27,970 bases of DNA from UBA9732 sp963649615. Lineage in GTDB: Bacteria; Spirochaetota; Spirochaetia; Sphaerochaetales; Sphaerochaetaceae. Below are positions 1 to 6,943 of this stretch, one piece after another. The DNA is taken from contig CAVJIN010000018.1 of assembly GCA_963649615.1 (NCBI GenBank), positions 1 to 27,970 on the forward strand. Direction: 5' to 3'. A program made the translations under genes and the position numbers. The notes beneath the pieces are model-generated. The model was not told the origin of the DNA and did no database searches. It saw only the letters and a list, made by a program, of their open reading frames with translations. The first letter of the stretch is position 1. The number at the start of each line of letters is the position of its first letter.

Positions 1-5
1 CAAGT

Positions 6-34
6 TTGACGTTTCAATTTTTTATTTATAGATT
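6..34 (+). promoter_or_regulatory. Candidate sigma70 promoter for the TerB-like gene, leaderless geometry
   Basis: TTGACG (6-11) is followed after exactly 17 nt by TAGATT (29-34). Only 6 nt separate the -10 box from the ATG at 41, so the predicted transcription start falls on or next to the start codon. No Shine-Dalgarno sequence is present in front of this gene. The match to the consensus is good for the -35 (5/6) and moderate for the -10 (4/6). This is a by-eye prediction. Confidence 0.5.
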
Positions 35-40
35 TTATTC

Positions 41-493
41 ATGAGTGATTTTAACAAACTATGTAAAGAATTTGAGAATTTGGATGTCCTTTCGTATGTT
101 GCTCTTCTTGGCATTAAATCAAAAAGGATTCTTCCTGCGTTGATTGAGATTACACAGGATGGTGAAACGGGAGTAGAGATTTTCGCATCATTTATTTTGG
201 GTGCTATTGCTGCAGATGGCAGACTTTCAGAAACTGAATATACAGTTTTAAGCCCTTTGCTTCATGCATTCTTTGGTGACGAACTTGACTATGAAAGCTG
301 TAAGAAGGCTTTCAGGCAGATGCGCCCTGAGCAGAAAGAACTCAAGAAGACTGTTGATGAAATGGTTGATGTTCTTGGGCTTCTCTCTGATGATCTTAAA
401 GATGATATTATCACTGTTTGTCTTCTCATTTGTGCTGTAGACGGAAAGGTCTCACTTAGAGAAAAGAATTGGATTAAACAGCTTATTAAATAG
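41..493 (+). CDS. Small TerB-like fold protein, function unknown
   Basis: The product is 150 residues with no signal peptide or membrane segment, so it is probably cytoplasmic. Two stretches look like the TerB/DjlA-N helical core: residues about 51-70 (a hydrophobic helix, then AADGRLSETEY) and about 126-147 (a hydrophobic helix, then CAVDGKVSLREKNW). The (A/V)DG-(K/R)-(V/L)-S-x-x-E pattern is the usual mark of TerB-type domains, whose acidic residues have been linked to metal binding in the tellurite-resistance protein. Proteins like this occur widely in bacteria with no assigned role, and nothing nearby indicates tellurite resistance. The ATG at 41 has no ribosome binding site but sits just after a promoter-like sequence. 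The gene stands alone, with a structured repeat region downstream. Confidence 0.7.
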   Translation: MSDFNKLCKEFENLDVLSYVALLGIKSKRILPALIEITQDGETGVEIFASFILGAIAADGRLSETEYTVLSPLLHAFFGDELDYESCKKAFRQMRPEQKELKKTVDEMVDVLGLLSDDLKDDIITVCLLICAVDGKVSLREKNWIKQLIK

Positions 494-503
494 CTATAAC
501 GTA

Positions 504-635
504 ATGAAAATAGAACTTTTTGAAGAAAAATTTTTCTACAGTGCTAAAAAGTAGAACTCTGGAAAAAAATTTTTTTCTACAGTGCTAAAAAGTAGAACTC
601 TGGAAAAAAAAGAAGCGAAAAAGTTCTATTTTCAT
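504..635. repeat. Structured intergenic element: 18-bp inverted repeat enclosing two hairpin repeats
   Basis: Most of the 269-bp gap between 493 and 763 is this element. Its ends are a perfect 18-bp inverted repeat, atgaaaatagaacttttt at 504-521 and its complement at 618-635. Between them lie two identical 39-bp direct repeats (531-569 and 572-610, period 41 bp). Each repeat is itself an imperfect hairpin: a left arm ending in ctacagtgcta, a loop of about five bases (aaaag), and a right arm starting tagaactctgg, with A/T runs extending the stem. The motif tagaact also occurs in the outer arm, so the whole may derive from three or more copies of one unit. It could act as a bidirectional terminator, a mobile miniature repeat, or a small RNA. 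I saw no other copy in the window. Confidence 0.75.
531..610 (+). repeat. Tandem 39-bp direct repeat (two exact copies, 41-bp period)
   Basis: Copy 1 is 531-569 and copy 2 is 572-610. The copies are identical over 39 bases and separated by two T residues. Inside each, the arms around aaaag pair with two mismatches and one G-T wobble over about 17 positions. Exact identity suggests recent duplication or ongoing homogenisation. Confidence 0.8.
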
Positions 636-727
636 GTTTTATCTTAATTTCTCTTGTTTAGAGGTTTTTCTACTACTCTAATTTGACAGAATATACATTA
701 TATCCAATTTTTAAAGAAGAATATCTC

Positions 728-756
728 TTGCATCCAACATCATCTACTTCTAGAAT
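728..756 (+). promoter_or_regulatory. Candidate promoter for the phosphatase-like gene, leaderless geometry
   Basis: TTGCAT (728-733) and TAGAAT (751-756) are separated by exactly 17 nt. Only 6 nt (757-762) lie between the -10 box and the ATG at 763, and no Shine-Dalgarno sequence is present. The -10 matches consensus at 5/6 positions; the -35 is weak (TTG only). The spacing is the same as in front of the gene at 41. Confidence 0.4.
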
Positions 757-762
757 TGTACT

Positions 763-1863
763 ATGATATTTCCAAATTATGATGAAAGTTTAGTCTCTGT
801 TAGTACTTCTATATTGCGTTATTATAACGTTGAAAATCCTGGACATAAGAGTTTAAAAGAGCTTGATGATATCTTTGATAGCCGTAAACCAAAAGATGTT
901 ATTCTTATGTTATTCGATGGCTTTGGATATAATCTCATGCAACGCAACCTTAAACCGGAAAGCTTCTTAAGACAGCATATTGTGCGTAAAATAAGTTCAA
1001 CCTTCCCTCCTACAACCGTTGCAGCAACAACGGCAGTATCTAGCGGATTATACCCAATTGAAACAGCATGGTTAGGTTGGTTTAGTTATTTTAAAGAAGT
1101 TGATGATATTGTGACAACCTTTACTTCTTTAAGACAAAGTAACGGTGAACCAGTTGGAACGGAGAATCTTGCAAAGAAATATATGCCCTATGTTTCAATT
1201 GGAACAAAAATTCATAATCAAAATCCAGATGTAAAATTTTCAGAGATTGCTACTTATTTAAAACCTGATCTTAGCTTAAAAGAGATTAAATACACTCTTA
1301 CATCCTTAATCTCCTCAAAAGAAAAAAACTTCATATACTGTTATTGGCCAGATCCAGATCATACTATGCATGATTTAGGTGTAAATGATCCAATAACAAT
1401 AAATGTAGAGAATATGCTTGATACATTTGTGCAAGATCTAACAAGCAAAACAAAACAAAATACGCTCTTTATAATAATTGCTGACCATGGACTTATTGAC
1501 ACAGAGTATATCTATTTAAAGGATTACCCTACTCTATTTGCAAAATTGAAACGTTCATTTTCAATGGAAAACAGAGCTGCAAGCCTTTATATCAAGAACG
1601 GTCAAATTGAAAGTTTTAAACAAGAATTCAAAAAACAGCATTTAGATAAATACTTTATTCTTTATGACAAAAAGAGTTTTCTTGAAAGTGGATTACTTGG
1701 GAATGCAAAACCACATCCAATGGTAGATGAACTCATTGGAGATTTAATAGCAGTAGCAACTGACAAATTTTCTCTTGCTATTGAAAAATCAGAAGATGAA
1801 TTTGTTGGGATACATGCCGGTTTGACTGAAGATGAAATGCTGGTGCCTCTTATCATTGTTTAA
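763..1863 (+). CDS. Alkaline phosphatase superfamily protein (phosphodiesterase/nucleotide pyrophosphatase type)
   Basis: The product is 366 residues with no signal peptide. The order of metal and nucleophile motifs is that of the alkaline phosphatase/phosphodiesterase superfamily: LMLFDGFG near residue 52 (metal Asp); FPPTTVAATTAVSSG near 81-95, with Thr84 or Thr85 as probable nucleophile; YWPDPDHTMHDLG near 195-205 (Asp and His pair); ADHG near 240; and a late His in GIHAGLTEDEM. These enzymes are metal-dependent hydrolases of phosphomonoesters, diesters or pyrophosphates; the substrate cannot be read here. The start lacks a ribosome binding site but follows a promoter-like pair at leaderless spacing. 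Its TAA overlaps the stop codon of the convergent lipoprotein gene, so there is no room for a terminator between them. Confidence 0.8.
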   Translation: MIFPNYDESLVSVSTSILRYYNVENPGHKSLKELDDIFDSRKPKDVILMLFDGFGYNLMQRNLKPESFLRQHIVRKISSTFPPTTVAATTAVSSGLYPIETAWLGWFSYFKEVDDIVTTFTSLRQSNGEPVGTENLAKKYMPYVSIGTKIHNQNPDVKFSEIATYLKPDLSLKEIKYTLTSLISSKEKNFIYCYWPDPDHTMHDLGVNDPITINVENMLDTFVQDLTSKTKQNTLFIIIADHGLIDTEYIYLKDYPTLFAKLKRSFSMENRAASLYIKNGQIESFKQEFKKQHLDKYFILYDKKSFLESGLLGNAKPHPMVDELIGDLIAVATDKFSLAIEKSEDEFVGIHAGLTEDEMLVPLIIV

Positions 1864-2570
1864 TTGAACTCAGAAAAAGATCCAACATAGGTTAAATTTG
1901 ACCAATAGATGTTGCTATAATTAGCGCCACCTTGGGCGCTAATGGCTGCATATACATGTACATAATTAGATTCTTGTAATGAACTTAAATTTGTACTATC
2001 TAAACCAAAATTTTGAGTTCCATCCAATACATCATCAATATATAGCTGAACACCATCCAAATCCGAATTAAGTCTTAAGGAAAAAGAACAAGAGAAATCG
2101 GTGTTAAAAGACAATTTTCTATTGTATTGCCATGCAGAGATGCCGTTTTCTGTGGAAGGTGAAAAAGCATAGACATTGTAGTCTATATCATTGACTGTAA
2201 AGTTCCATACAGCTACATTATTTTCACTTGATAGTGTTGAGACACCATTTGGAATTGAACCCCGATAATTAGAGTTGAATGTTTTTACAAGTTCGGAGTC
2301 AAGTGAACTATGTGTTGCATCAGAATAAACATAAAGTAAAAGAAGACCAATATCAGGCGCGTTAGAGCCGTCATCTCCTGAATAAAAGTTAACTTTTACC
2401 GTAAAGTCAACTTCATTGGAGGCAGAAGTACTCTTTGTAGTTATAACATCTGTATTTTTTGGTTGCCAATACGTAGGAATACCACAGGAGAATAAACATA
2501 AGGATAAAAAAACAGACACCGTTACAACAATCAAGAGAATTGGTAAACGGTGTCTGTATGACATTTTCAT
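1860..2570 (-). CDS. Predicted lipoprotein of unknown function
   Basis: The product is 236 residues. The N-terminus has basic residues, a hydrophobic stretch (about 9-27) and LFSC with Cys29 followed by Gly, a lipobox of the relaxed spirochaetal type. The mature protein would be anchored to a membrane and is rich in Ser, Asn, Thr and Tyr, with alternating hydrophobic residues suggesting a beta-rich fold. I do not recognise a family. The gene starts 25 nt after the TPR membrane-protein gene and is probably the last gene of the rpsA operon. AAGGGG lies about 10 nt before the ATG at 2570; the third codon is a second Met. The 3' end overlaps the convergent hydrolase gene by 4 bp and contains a perfect 9-bp inverted repeat at 1920-1943. 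Confidence 0.7.
   Translation of the reverse strand: MKMSYRHRLPILLIVVTVSVFLSLCLFSCGIPTYWQPKNTDVITTKSTSASNEVDFTVKVNFYSGDDGSNAPDIGLLLLYVYSDATHSSLDSELVKTFNSNYRGSIPNGVSTLSSENNVAVWNFTVNDIDYNVYAFSPSTENGISAWQYNRKLSFNTDFSCSFSLRLNSDLDGVQLYIDDVLDGTQNFGLDSTNLSSLQESNYVHVYAAISAQGGANYSNIYWSNLTYVGSFSEFN
1920..1943. repeat. Perfect 9-bp GC-rich inverted repeat within the lipoprotein gene
   Basis: ATTAGCGCC (1920-1928) and GGCGCTAAT (1935-1943) are exact complements around a 6-nt loop. Neither strand shows a T tract after it, so it is not a canonical intrinsic terminator. It lies 57-80 nt beyond the hydrolase stop codon, inside the convergent gene, where it could stabilise or block transcripts from either side. 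Confidence 0.5.
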
Positions 2571-2595
2571 GTCAGTTTAACCCCTTAAGGAATAC

Positions 2596-3261
2596 TCAAA
2601 GTACGTTTGCAAGGTTTTTACCAAGCTTGCCGTATTCAGAGTTTGGATAATCAGTTGATACTTGCTCAAAATAAGTTCTTGCAAGTTCTGCATTACCCTG
2701 CTCATAGTAAATTCTACCTGCATTAAACAATGCTTTTGCAGCAACACCACTTTCTGCATAATCAGAAACAATTGTGCTATAAAGAGAAATTGCAGAACTG
2801 TAATTTCCAAGAGCCTCTTCACAAGCCGCCTCGTTTACGAGGGAAAGTGGAGCAAGATAAATGTTTTTATTGAGCTCATAGGCTTTTTGGAAGGCATCTC
2901 TAGCTTCTTCATACTCAGCCTGATCATAATGAGCCAAGCCAAGAAGATAAGAAGCCTTAACAGATGGATAAGAAGATCCCTTAACCATGGCTGAAACTTC
3001 TGTTTCAAAAGAGTCCCAATCTGGTTCTTCTGCTGCAAGAAGTTCAGTGTACTTCTCTTCCATTTCAGCAATTTTAATCTGAGCTGAATCCTTGGAATTT
3101 GATGTAGCACTAACAATTATTACAATTGCAAGTACAATAACCACAACTGCTATAGCTACAATAATAACTGTCTTTAGGTTCTTTTCAAAGAAAGAAGAGA
3201 TTCCGTTTATGAGTTTCTGCTCTACTGTCTTCTCCTCTTCTTTTCTTAACTTCTTCTTCAT
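2596..3261 (-). CDS. Membrane-anchored tetratricopeptide repeat protein
   Basis: The product is 221 residues. A charged N-terminus (1-30) precedes one strong membrane helix (about 31-51), so the rest probably faces the periplasm. From about residue 95 onward there are helical repeats of TPR type, with alternating Ala/Tyr/Leu patterns such as ALGNYSSAISLYSTIVSDY and GRIYYEQGNAELARTYF. The layout recalls YfgM-like ancillary TPR proteins, which work with the Sec translocon or periplasmic chaperones, but that role is not shown here. The gene begins two bases after the rpsA stop; its GAGGAG lies inside the rpsA end, 8 nt before the ATG, so translation is likely coupled to rpsA. Confidence 0.8.
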   Translation of the reverse strand: MKKKLRKEEEKTVEQKLINGISSFFEKNLKTVIIVAIAVVVIVLAIVIIVSATSNSKDSAQIKIAEMEEKYTELLAAEEPDWDSFETEVSAMVKGSSYPSVKASYLLGLAHYDQAEYEEARDAFQKAYELNKNIYLAPLSLVNEAACEEALGNYSSAISLYSTIVSDYAESGVAAKALFNAGRIYYEQGNAELARTYFEQVSTDYPNSEYGKLGKNLANVL

Positions 3262-3263
3262 CC

Positions 3264-4967
3264 TTATTTCTCCTCACGTGAAGAAATTAAATCAGCGATT
3301 GTAACATGGTCATCATCATCAGAATTTGACATATACTTGGCCACTTCAGACTGCTGATCACGCTTCTTTAACTCCTTAATTGAGAGAGAAAGCTTCTGTT
3401 GCTGTGGAACAACATCAAGAACCATAGCTGTGATTGGATCACCAACATTAAATCTCTTGAGAACCTCGTCAGTATAAACCTCATCTGGTCCTACAAGAGC
3501 AAACTTTGGAATTAGCCCTTCAATGTCACCTAAGACCTTAACAAACACACCACATTCTGCAACATTAGAAACTGTTCCAGAAATTGTGGAGTACTTTGGA
3601 TACTGATGCTTAAGAACCTGCCATGGGTTTTCTTCAAGCTGTTTTACACCAAGTCTAATTCTACGGTTATCCTTTTCAACTTTGATAACTGAAACATCAA
3701 TAACATCACCTTCCTTGCAGAAAGAAGACATGTTCTTAACTTTCTTTGTCCAAGAAACATCATCATTGTGGAGGAATCCATCAATACCATCTTCCAAATT
3801 AACAAATGCACCTGCGTTTGTAATTTTTACAACTGGTCTTGAGAGAACCTTCCCTACTGGATATCTCTCATCAATTGAATCCCAAGGATTTTCTTCAAGC
3901 TGTTTAATTCCAAGAGAAACGCGCTTCTTATCAAGGTCATAACCAAGAATCTTGCATTGTACAACATCACCAATGTTAAGAACTTCTTTAGGATTATTGA
4001 TTCTCTTTGTCCAACTGAGTTCTGAAATATGAGCAAGACCTTCAATTCCAGGAGCAATTTCAATGAATACACCAAATGTTGTCATCTTTGTTACTGGAGC
4101 TGTTACTACATCACCAACTTTGAAATGTTCTTCAAATGTTGACCATGGATCTTCCTGCATATGCTTTAAGGAAAGATTAATCTTCTTTGTTTCTGGGTCA
4201 ATGTTGATTAGTCTAAGTCTAATTTTTTCACCCTTCTTGACATAATCACGAGGTCTATTTACATGTCCCCATGACATATCATTGAGGTGAAGAAGACCGT
4301 CAAAACCGCCAAGGTCAATAAATGCACCAAAGCTAGTGAAAGACTTTGCAACACCTTCAACAACGTCACCAACCTTAACGGTTGAGAAGAACTTTTCCTT
4401 GTTCTCTTTAATCTTCTTTTCAAGGTAATCACGTCTTGAAACAACACTCTTGAGTTTGTTTCCACCGTGGAACTTTTCAATAATGAAAAAATCAGAAACC
4501 CCAATAAGGGACTCTGGGTTCTCTGTTCTGACAATGTCAGCCTTTGAAAGTGGGCAGAAACCATAGTAGTCAGATCCAAGATCTACTTCAAAACCACCAT
4601 TGATAACCTTTGTGAACTTTCCTTCTACTGGAGTCTTTTGCTCAGCAGCAAGCTTCAGTTCTTCACCTCTAGCTTTAACATCAGCTTTTTTCTTTGAAAT
4701 GATGACCTGACCGCCCTTTCCTTCCTTATTTACAATAAGGACTGTAACGGAATCTCCAATTGACGGGACTTCATCAAACTCATCCATTGGGATTCTGCCT
4801 TCTGATTTGTAACCTACGTCAACAAACACATACTCGTTATTGACCTGAACCACAGTACCGGTAACGAGCTGACCGTCCTCGATTCCATCAAGAGATTTTA
4901 GATACTCCTCCTGCAAGACACTCTGCATGTCAGTATCTTTGTTTTCCATTTCTCTTTCTTCAGACAC
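3264..4967 (-). CDS. rpsA: 30S ribosomal protein S1
   Basis: The product is 567 residues with six S1 (OB-fold) domains in a row, similar to the roughly 557 residues of E. coli S1. Domains 3-5 are the clearest, each with a GxF(V/I) strand and a G(I/F)xGLxH-like core, for example SFGAFIDLGGFDGLLHL and TFGVFIEIAPGIEGLAH. S1 binds mRNA on the 30S subunit and helps load leaders that lack strong ribosome binding sites, which is relevant to the weak or missing sites seen in this window. The start is a GTG at 4967, supported by AGGAG 7 nt upstream; an in-frame ATG at 4949 has no such site. It sits 26 nt after cmk, an order conserved in many bacteria. Confidence 0.97.
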   Translation of the reverse strand: MSEEREMENKDTDMQSVLQEEYLKSLDGIEDGQLVTGTVVQVNNEYVFVDVGYKSEGRIPMDEFDEVPSIGDSVTVLIVNKEGKGGQVIISKKKADVKARGEELKLAAEQKTPVEGKFTKVINGGFEVDLGSDYYGFCPLSKADIVRTENPESLIGVSDFFIIEKFHGGNKLKSVVSRRDYLEKKIKENKEKFFSTVKVGDVVEGVAKSFTSFGAFIDLGGFDGLLHLNDMSWGHVNRPRDYVKKGEKIRLRLINIDPETKKINLSLKHMQEDPWSTFEEHFKVGDVVTAPVTKMTTFGVFIEIAPGIEGLAHISELSWTKRINNPKEVLNIGDVVQCKILGYDLDKKRVSLGIKQLEENPWDSIDERYPVGKVLSRPVVKITNAGAFVNLEDGIDGFLHNDDVSWTKKVKNMSSFCKEGDVIDVSVIKVEKDNRRIRLGVKQLEENPWQVLKHQYPKYSTISGTVSNVAECGVFVKVLGDIEGLIPKFALVGPDEVYTDEVLKRFNVGDPITAMVLDVVPQQQKLSLSIKELKKRDQQSEVAKYMSNSDDDDHVTIADLISSREEK

Positions 4968-4993
4968 TTTTTTTCTCCTGATCCTTTAATTTT

Positions 4994-5635
4994 TCAACTT
5001 TTTAAGCCTTTTACGGCTCCTATCACTTTGTCACAAACTTGGTTTATGGTCAAGTATGAAGTATCTATATAAATGGCATCTGATGCAATTTTTAGGCCTC
5101 CAACAGGCTTATTTCTATCAATTGCATCTCTTTCATTAATTTCCTTCAAAACTCTTTCATAATCCATTAATGTTGGATTTTGTTCATAACGTCTTTTGGC
5201 TCTTATCTCCGGAAGGGCATCAAAAAAGAATTTATATTCTGCATTAGGAAATACAACAGTTGTCATATCTCTTCCCTCCGCCACAATATCTAGCTTTTTT
5301 GTGAGCTCTAATATCCTTTCATTAACAATTTCTCTTACTTTTGGAATTGCAGATACTTTGGATGCCCATAGGTCAATAGACGGATGATGAAGCATATCCT
5401 CAACAAACTCATCATCCAAGAAAAACTTGCCATTTTTCACATCAAATTTAGCCCCTTGCGCAGCCTGAATACAATCTTCTGGATTGGCTGGGTCTAAACC
5501 TAAATTGAGAATTCTATAAGTCACGCCCCTATAAAAATTACCAGAATTGAGGTAATAAAGCCCCAACTCATCAGAAATCATCTTGGCAATAGAGCTTTTA
5601 CCAACCCCAGCAGGCCCATCAATTGCAACAATCAT
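4994..5635 (-). CDS. cmk: Cytidylate kinase
   Basis: The product is 213 residues and phosphorylates CMP and dCMP to the diphosphates using ATP. The P-loop is GPAGVGKSS at residues 7-15, and YLNSGNFYRG matches the nucleoside-monophosphate-binding region (usually YLDTGAMYR in the family). EGRDMTTVVFPNA fits the conserved GRDxxTVVxPxA motif, and RAKRRYEQ is the lid region with its arginines. Length is normal for the family. The ATG overlaps the stop codon of rluB by 4 bp (ATGA), so the two are translationally coupled, and rpsA follows. The cmk-rpsA pair is a classic operon. Confidence 0.96.
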   Translation of the reverse strand: MIVAIDGPAGVGKSSIAKMISDELGLYYLNSGNFYRGVTYRILNLGLDPANPEDCIQAAQGAKFDVKNGKFFLDDEFVEDMLHHPSIDLWASKVSAIPKVREIVNERILELTKKLDIVAEGRDMTTVVFPNAEYKFFFDALPEIRAKRRYEQNPTLMDYERVLKEINERDAIDRNKPVGGLKIASDAIYIDTSYLTINQVCDKVIGAVKGLKS

Positions 5636-6372
5636 CGTTTTTCTCCATATACCGATTTTTTCTTCCCTGCACTTTCAATTAAAGAATTCACCTCTGCTTT
5701 AGTGAGCTTCCTATATTTACCAAGAGCAAGTTCTCCCAACTCAATCTTTCCAATTCTAACTCTAGTAAGCTTTTTTACTTCATAGCCCATTGAAGCAAAA
5801 AGATTTCTAATCTCACGATTTTTGCCTTCTGTTAAAACAACAGAAGCATCTTTTTTCCCAATAAGTCTATAACTTTTTATTTTATAAGGCTTTATTAATC
5901 CCCTATATGCATCATCCATATCTTTTTTAAGAATATCAATATCTGTTTTAACAACGTATTCTTTCTCAATTTGTGAAGATGGATGCATAATTAAGTTTGC
6001 AAAATCTCCGTCATTAGTAAAAAGTATCAAACCTTGAGAGTCTTTGTCTAACCTGCCAACATTAAACAAAAGATTGCGCTCTGGAACATCAAGCAAATTT
6101 CGTGCGTATGCTGTCTCATTTGGATCATAGTTGGTGCAAACAAATCCTTTTGGTTTATTTAAAACATAGTAGTAACTTTTCTCTTCAGGCTCAGCCAAGA
6201 CGTCATCAACATATACAATGTCCTCTTCATTTACTTTTACACCCATTTCAGTGACACGTTTATTGTTAACTTTAACTCGACCGCTGGCAATAAGTTCTTC
6301 ACAACCTCTACGAGAACCCACGCCACATTTAGCCAAATAGCTTTGTAATCTAATTGGATACTCAATCTTCAT
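5632..6372 (-). CDS. rluB: RsuA/RluB-family rRNA pseudouridine synthase
   Basis: The product is 246 residues from the ATG at 6372. Residues about 8-55 form an S4 RNA-binding domain (RLQSYLAKCGVGSRRGCEELI), followed by the catalytic domain with GRLDKDSQGLILFTNDG at about 106-122; Asp109 is the expected catalytic residue. KNREIRNLFASMGYEV near the C-terminus is also typical. Enzymes of this family make a pseudouridine in 23S rRNA (RluB) or 16S rRNA (RsuA); the scpA-scpB-rluB neighbourhood favours RluB, but the target cannot be fixed from sequence alone. An in-frame TTG at 6384 would extend it by four residues, but AGAGG lies only 1 nt from it. The gene overlaps the end of scpB. Confidence 0.9.
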   Translation of the reverse strand: MKIEYPIRLQSYLAKCGVGSRRGCEELIASGRVKVNNKRVTEMGVKVNEEDIVYVDDVLAEPEEKSYYYVLNKPKGFVCTNYDPNETAYARNLLDVPERNLLFNVGRLDKDSQGLILFTNDGDFANLIMHPSSQIEKEYVVKTDIDILKKDMDDAYRGLIKPYKIKSYRLIGKKDASVVLTEGKNREIRNLFASMGYEVKKLTRVRIGKIELGELALGKYRKLTKAEVNSLIESAGKKKSVYGEKR

Positions 6373-6907
6373 CTTCTTTTTCAAACCTCTGTCTATCTAT
6401 CTCAGAAAGCTTTGGCAACGCACTAATGGTTTCAAGCTTAAAGGTATAAAGAAATTTTCTTGTTGTACCATAAAGACATGGATGCCCTTGAACATCCTTT
6501 CTTCCTACAACTTTAATGTAGTCCCTTTCTCTTAGAATTCTAATTATTGAATCCGATACCACTCCCCTAATCTTTGTTATCTCACCTCTTGTTATAGGCT
6601 GAGAATAAGCAACAATAGCCAATGTTTCCATTGCAGCTTTAGAGAGTCGTTTATCAATACGTTTTCCATAACATGCCCTTAATTTGTCATTTAGATTAGA
6701 GCACGGAACAAAAGAAAAGGTTTCTGCAGACTCAACTAGAGCCAAACCATGTTCATCTGAGTAAAAGGCCTCTGAAAGTTGGGAAAGAGCATCATGCACA
6801 TCTTTTTCATTTAGACCTGTCATTGAGCAAAGCCTCTCTACAGATAGGGGTTCATTCTCCAAATAGAGCACAGCTTCTATAAGTCTAGCGTTTTCACTTA
6901 AAATCAT
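6362..6907 (-). CDS. scpB: Segregation and condensation protein B
   Basis: The product is 181 residues, normal for ScpB, with two winged-helix domains. Recognisable parts are the start ARLIEAVLYLENEPLS and the conserved second-domain stretch RLSKAAMETLAIVAYSQPITRGEITKIRGV. ScpB binds the kleisin ScpA and the SMC ATPase to form the bacterial condensin needed for chromosome compaction and segregation. It lies 28 nt after scpA. There is no ribosome binding site before the ATG; instead a perfect TATAAT ends 7 nt upstream, which suggests an internal leaderless promoter. The 3' end overlaps rluB by 11 bp. The SMC partner is not in this window. Confidence 0.95.
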   Translation of the reverse strand: MILSENARLIEAVLYLENEPLSVERLCSMTGLNEKDVHDALSQLSEAFYSDEHGLALVESAETFSFVPCSNLNDKLRACYGKRIDKRLSKAAMETLAIVAYSQPITRGEITKIRGVVSDSIIRILRERDYIKVVGRKDVQGHPCLYGTTRKFLYTFKLETISALPKLSEIDRQRFEKEDED

Positions 6908-6914
6908 GAGGTAA

Positions 6915-6943
6915 ATTATATATTAAACAAAAAAACTAGTCAT
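6915..6943 (-). promoter_or_regulatory. Candidate internal promoter for scpB, leaderless geometry
   Basis: Reading the minus strand, ATGACT (6943-6938, overlapping the scpA stop region) is followed after 17 nt by a perfect TATAAT (6920-6915). Seven bases separate the -10 from the scpB ATG at 6907, and no Shine-Dalgarno sequence is present. The -35 matches at 4/6 positions. Confidence 0.4.

Noticed and set aside
683..688. Perfect TTGACA upstream of the hydrolase gene
   Set aside because: No -10-like box lies 16-18 nt downstream (705-712 reads caattttt), and the pair at 728-756 has better spacing.
494..762. The hairpin repeats as a CRISPR array
   Set aside because: There are only two copies, spaced by 2 bp, so there are no spacers; no cas genes are in the window.
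2577..3304. Several other open frames over the TPR gene on both strands
   Set aside because: They overlap a well-supported TPR gene with membrane helix and SD site, and their products are low-complexity with no recognisable domain.
6373..6384. TTG start for rluB four codons earlier
   Set aside because: AGAGG is only 1 nt from the TTG; the ATG at 6372 starts closer to the usual S4-domain beginning.
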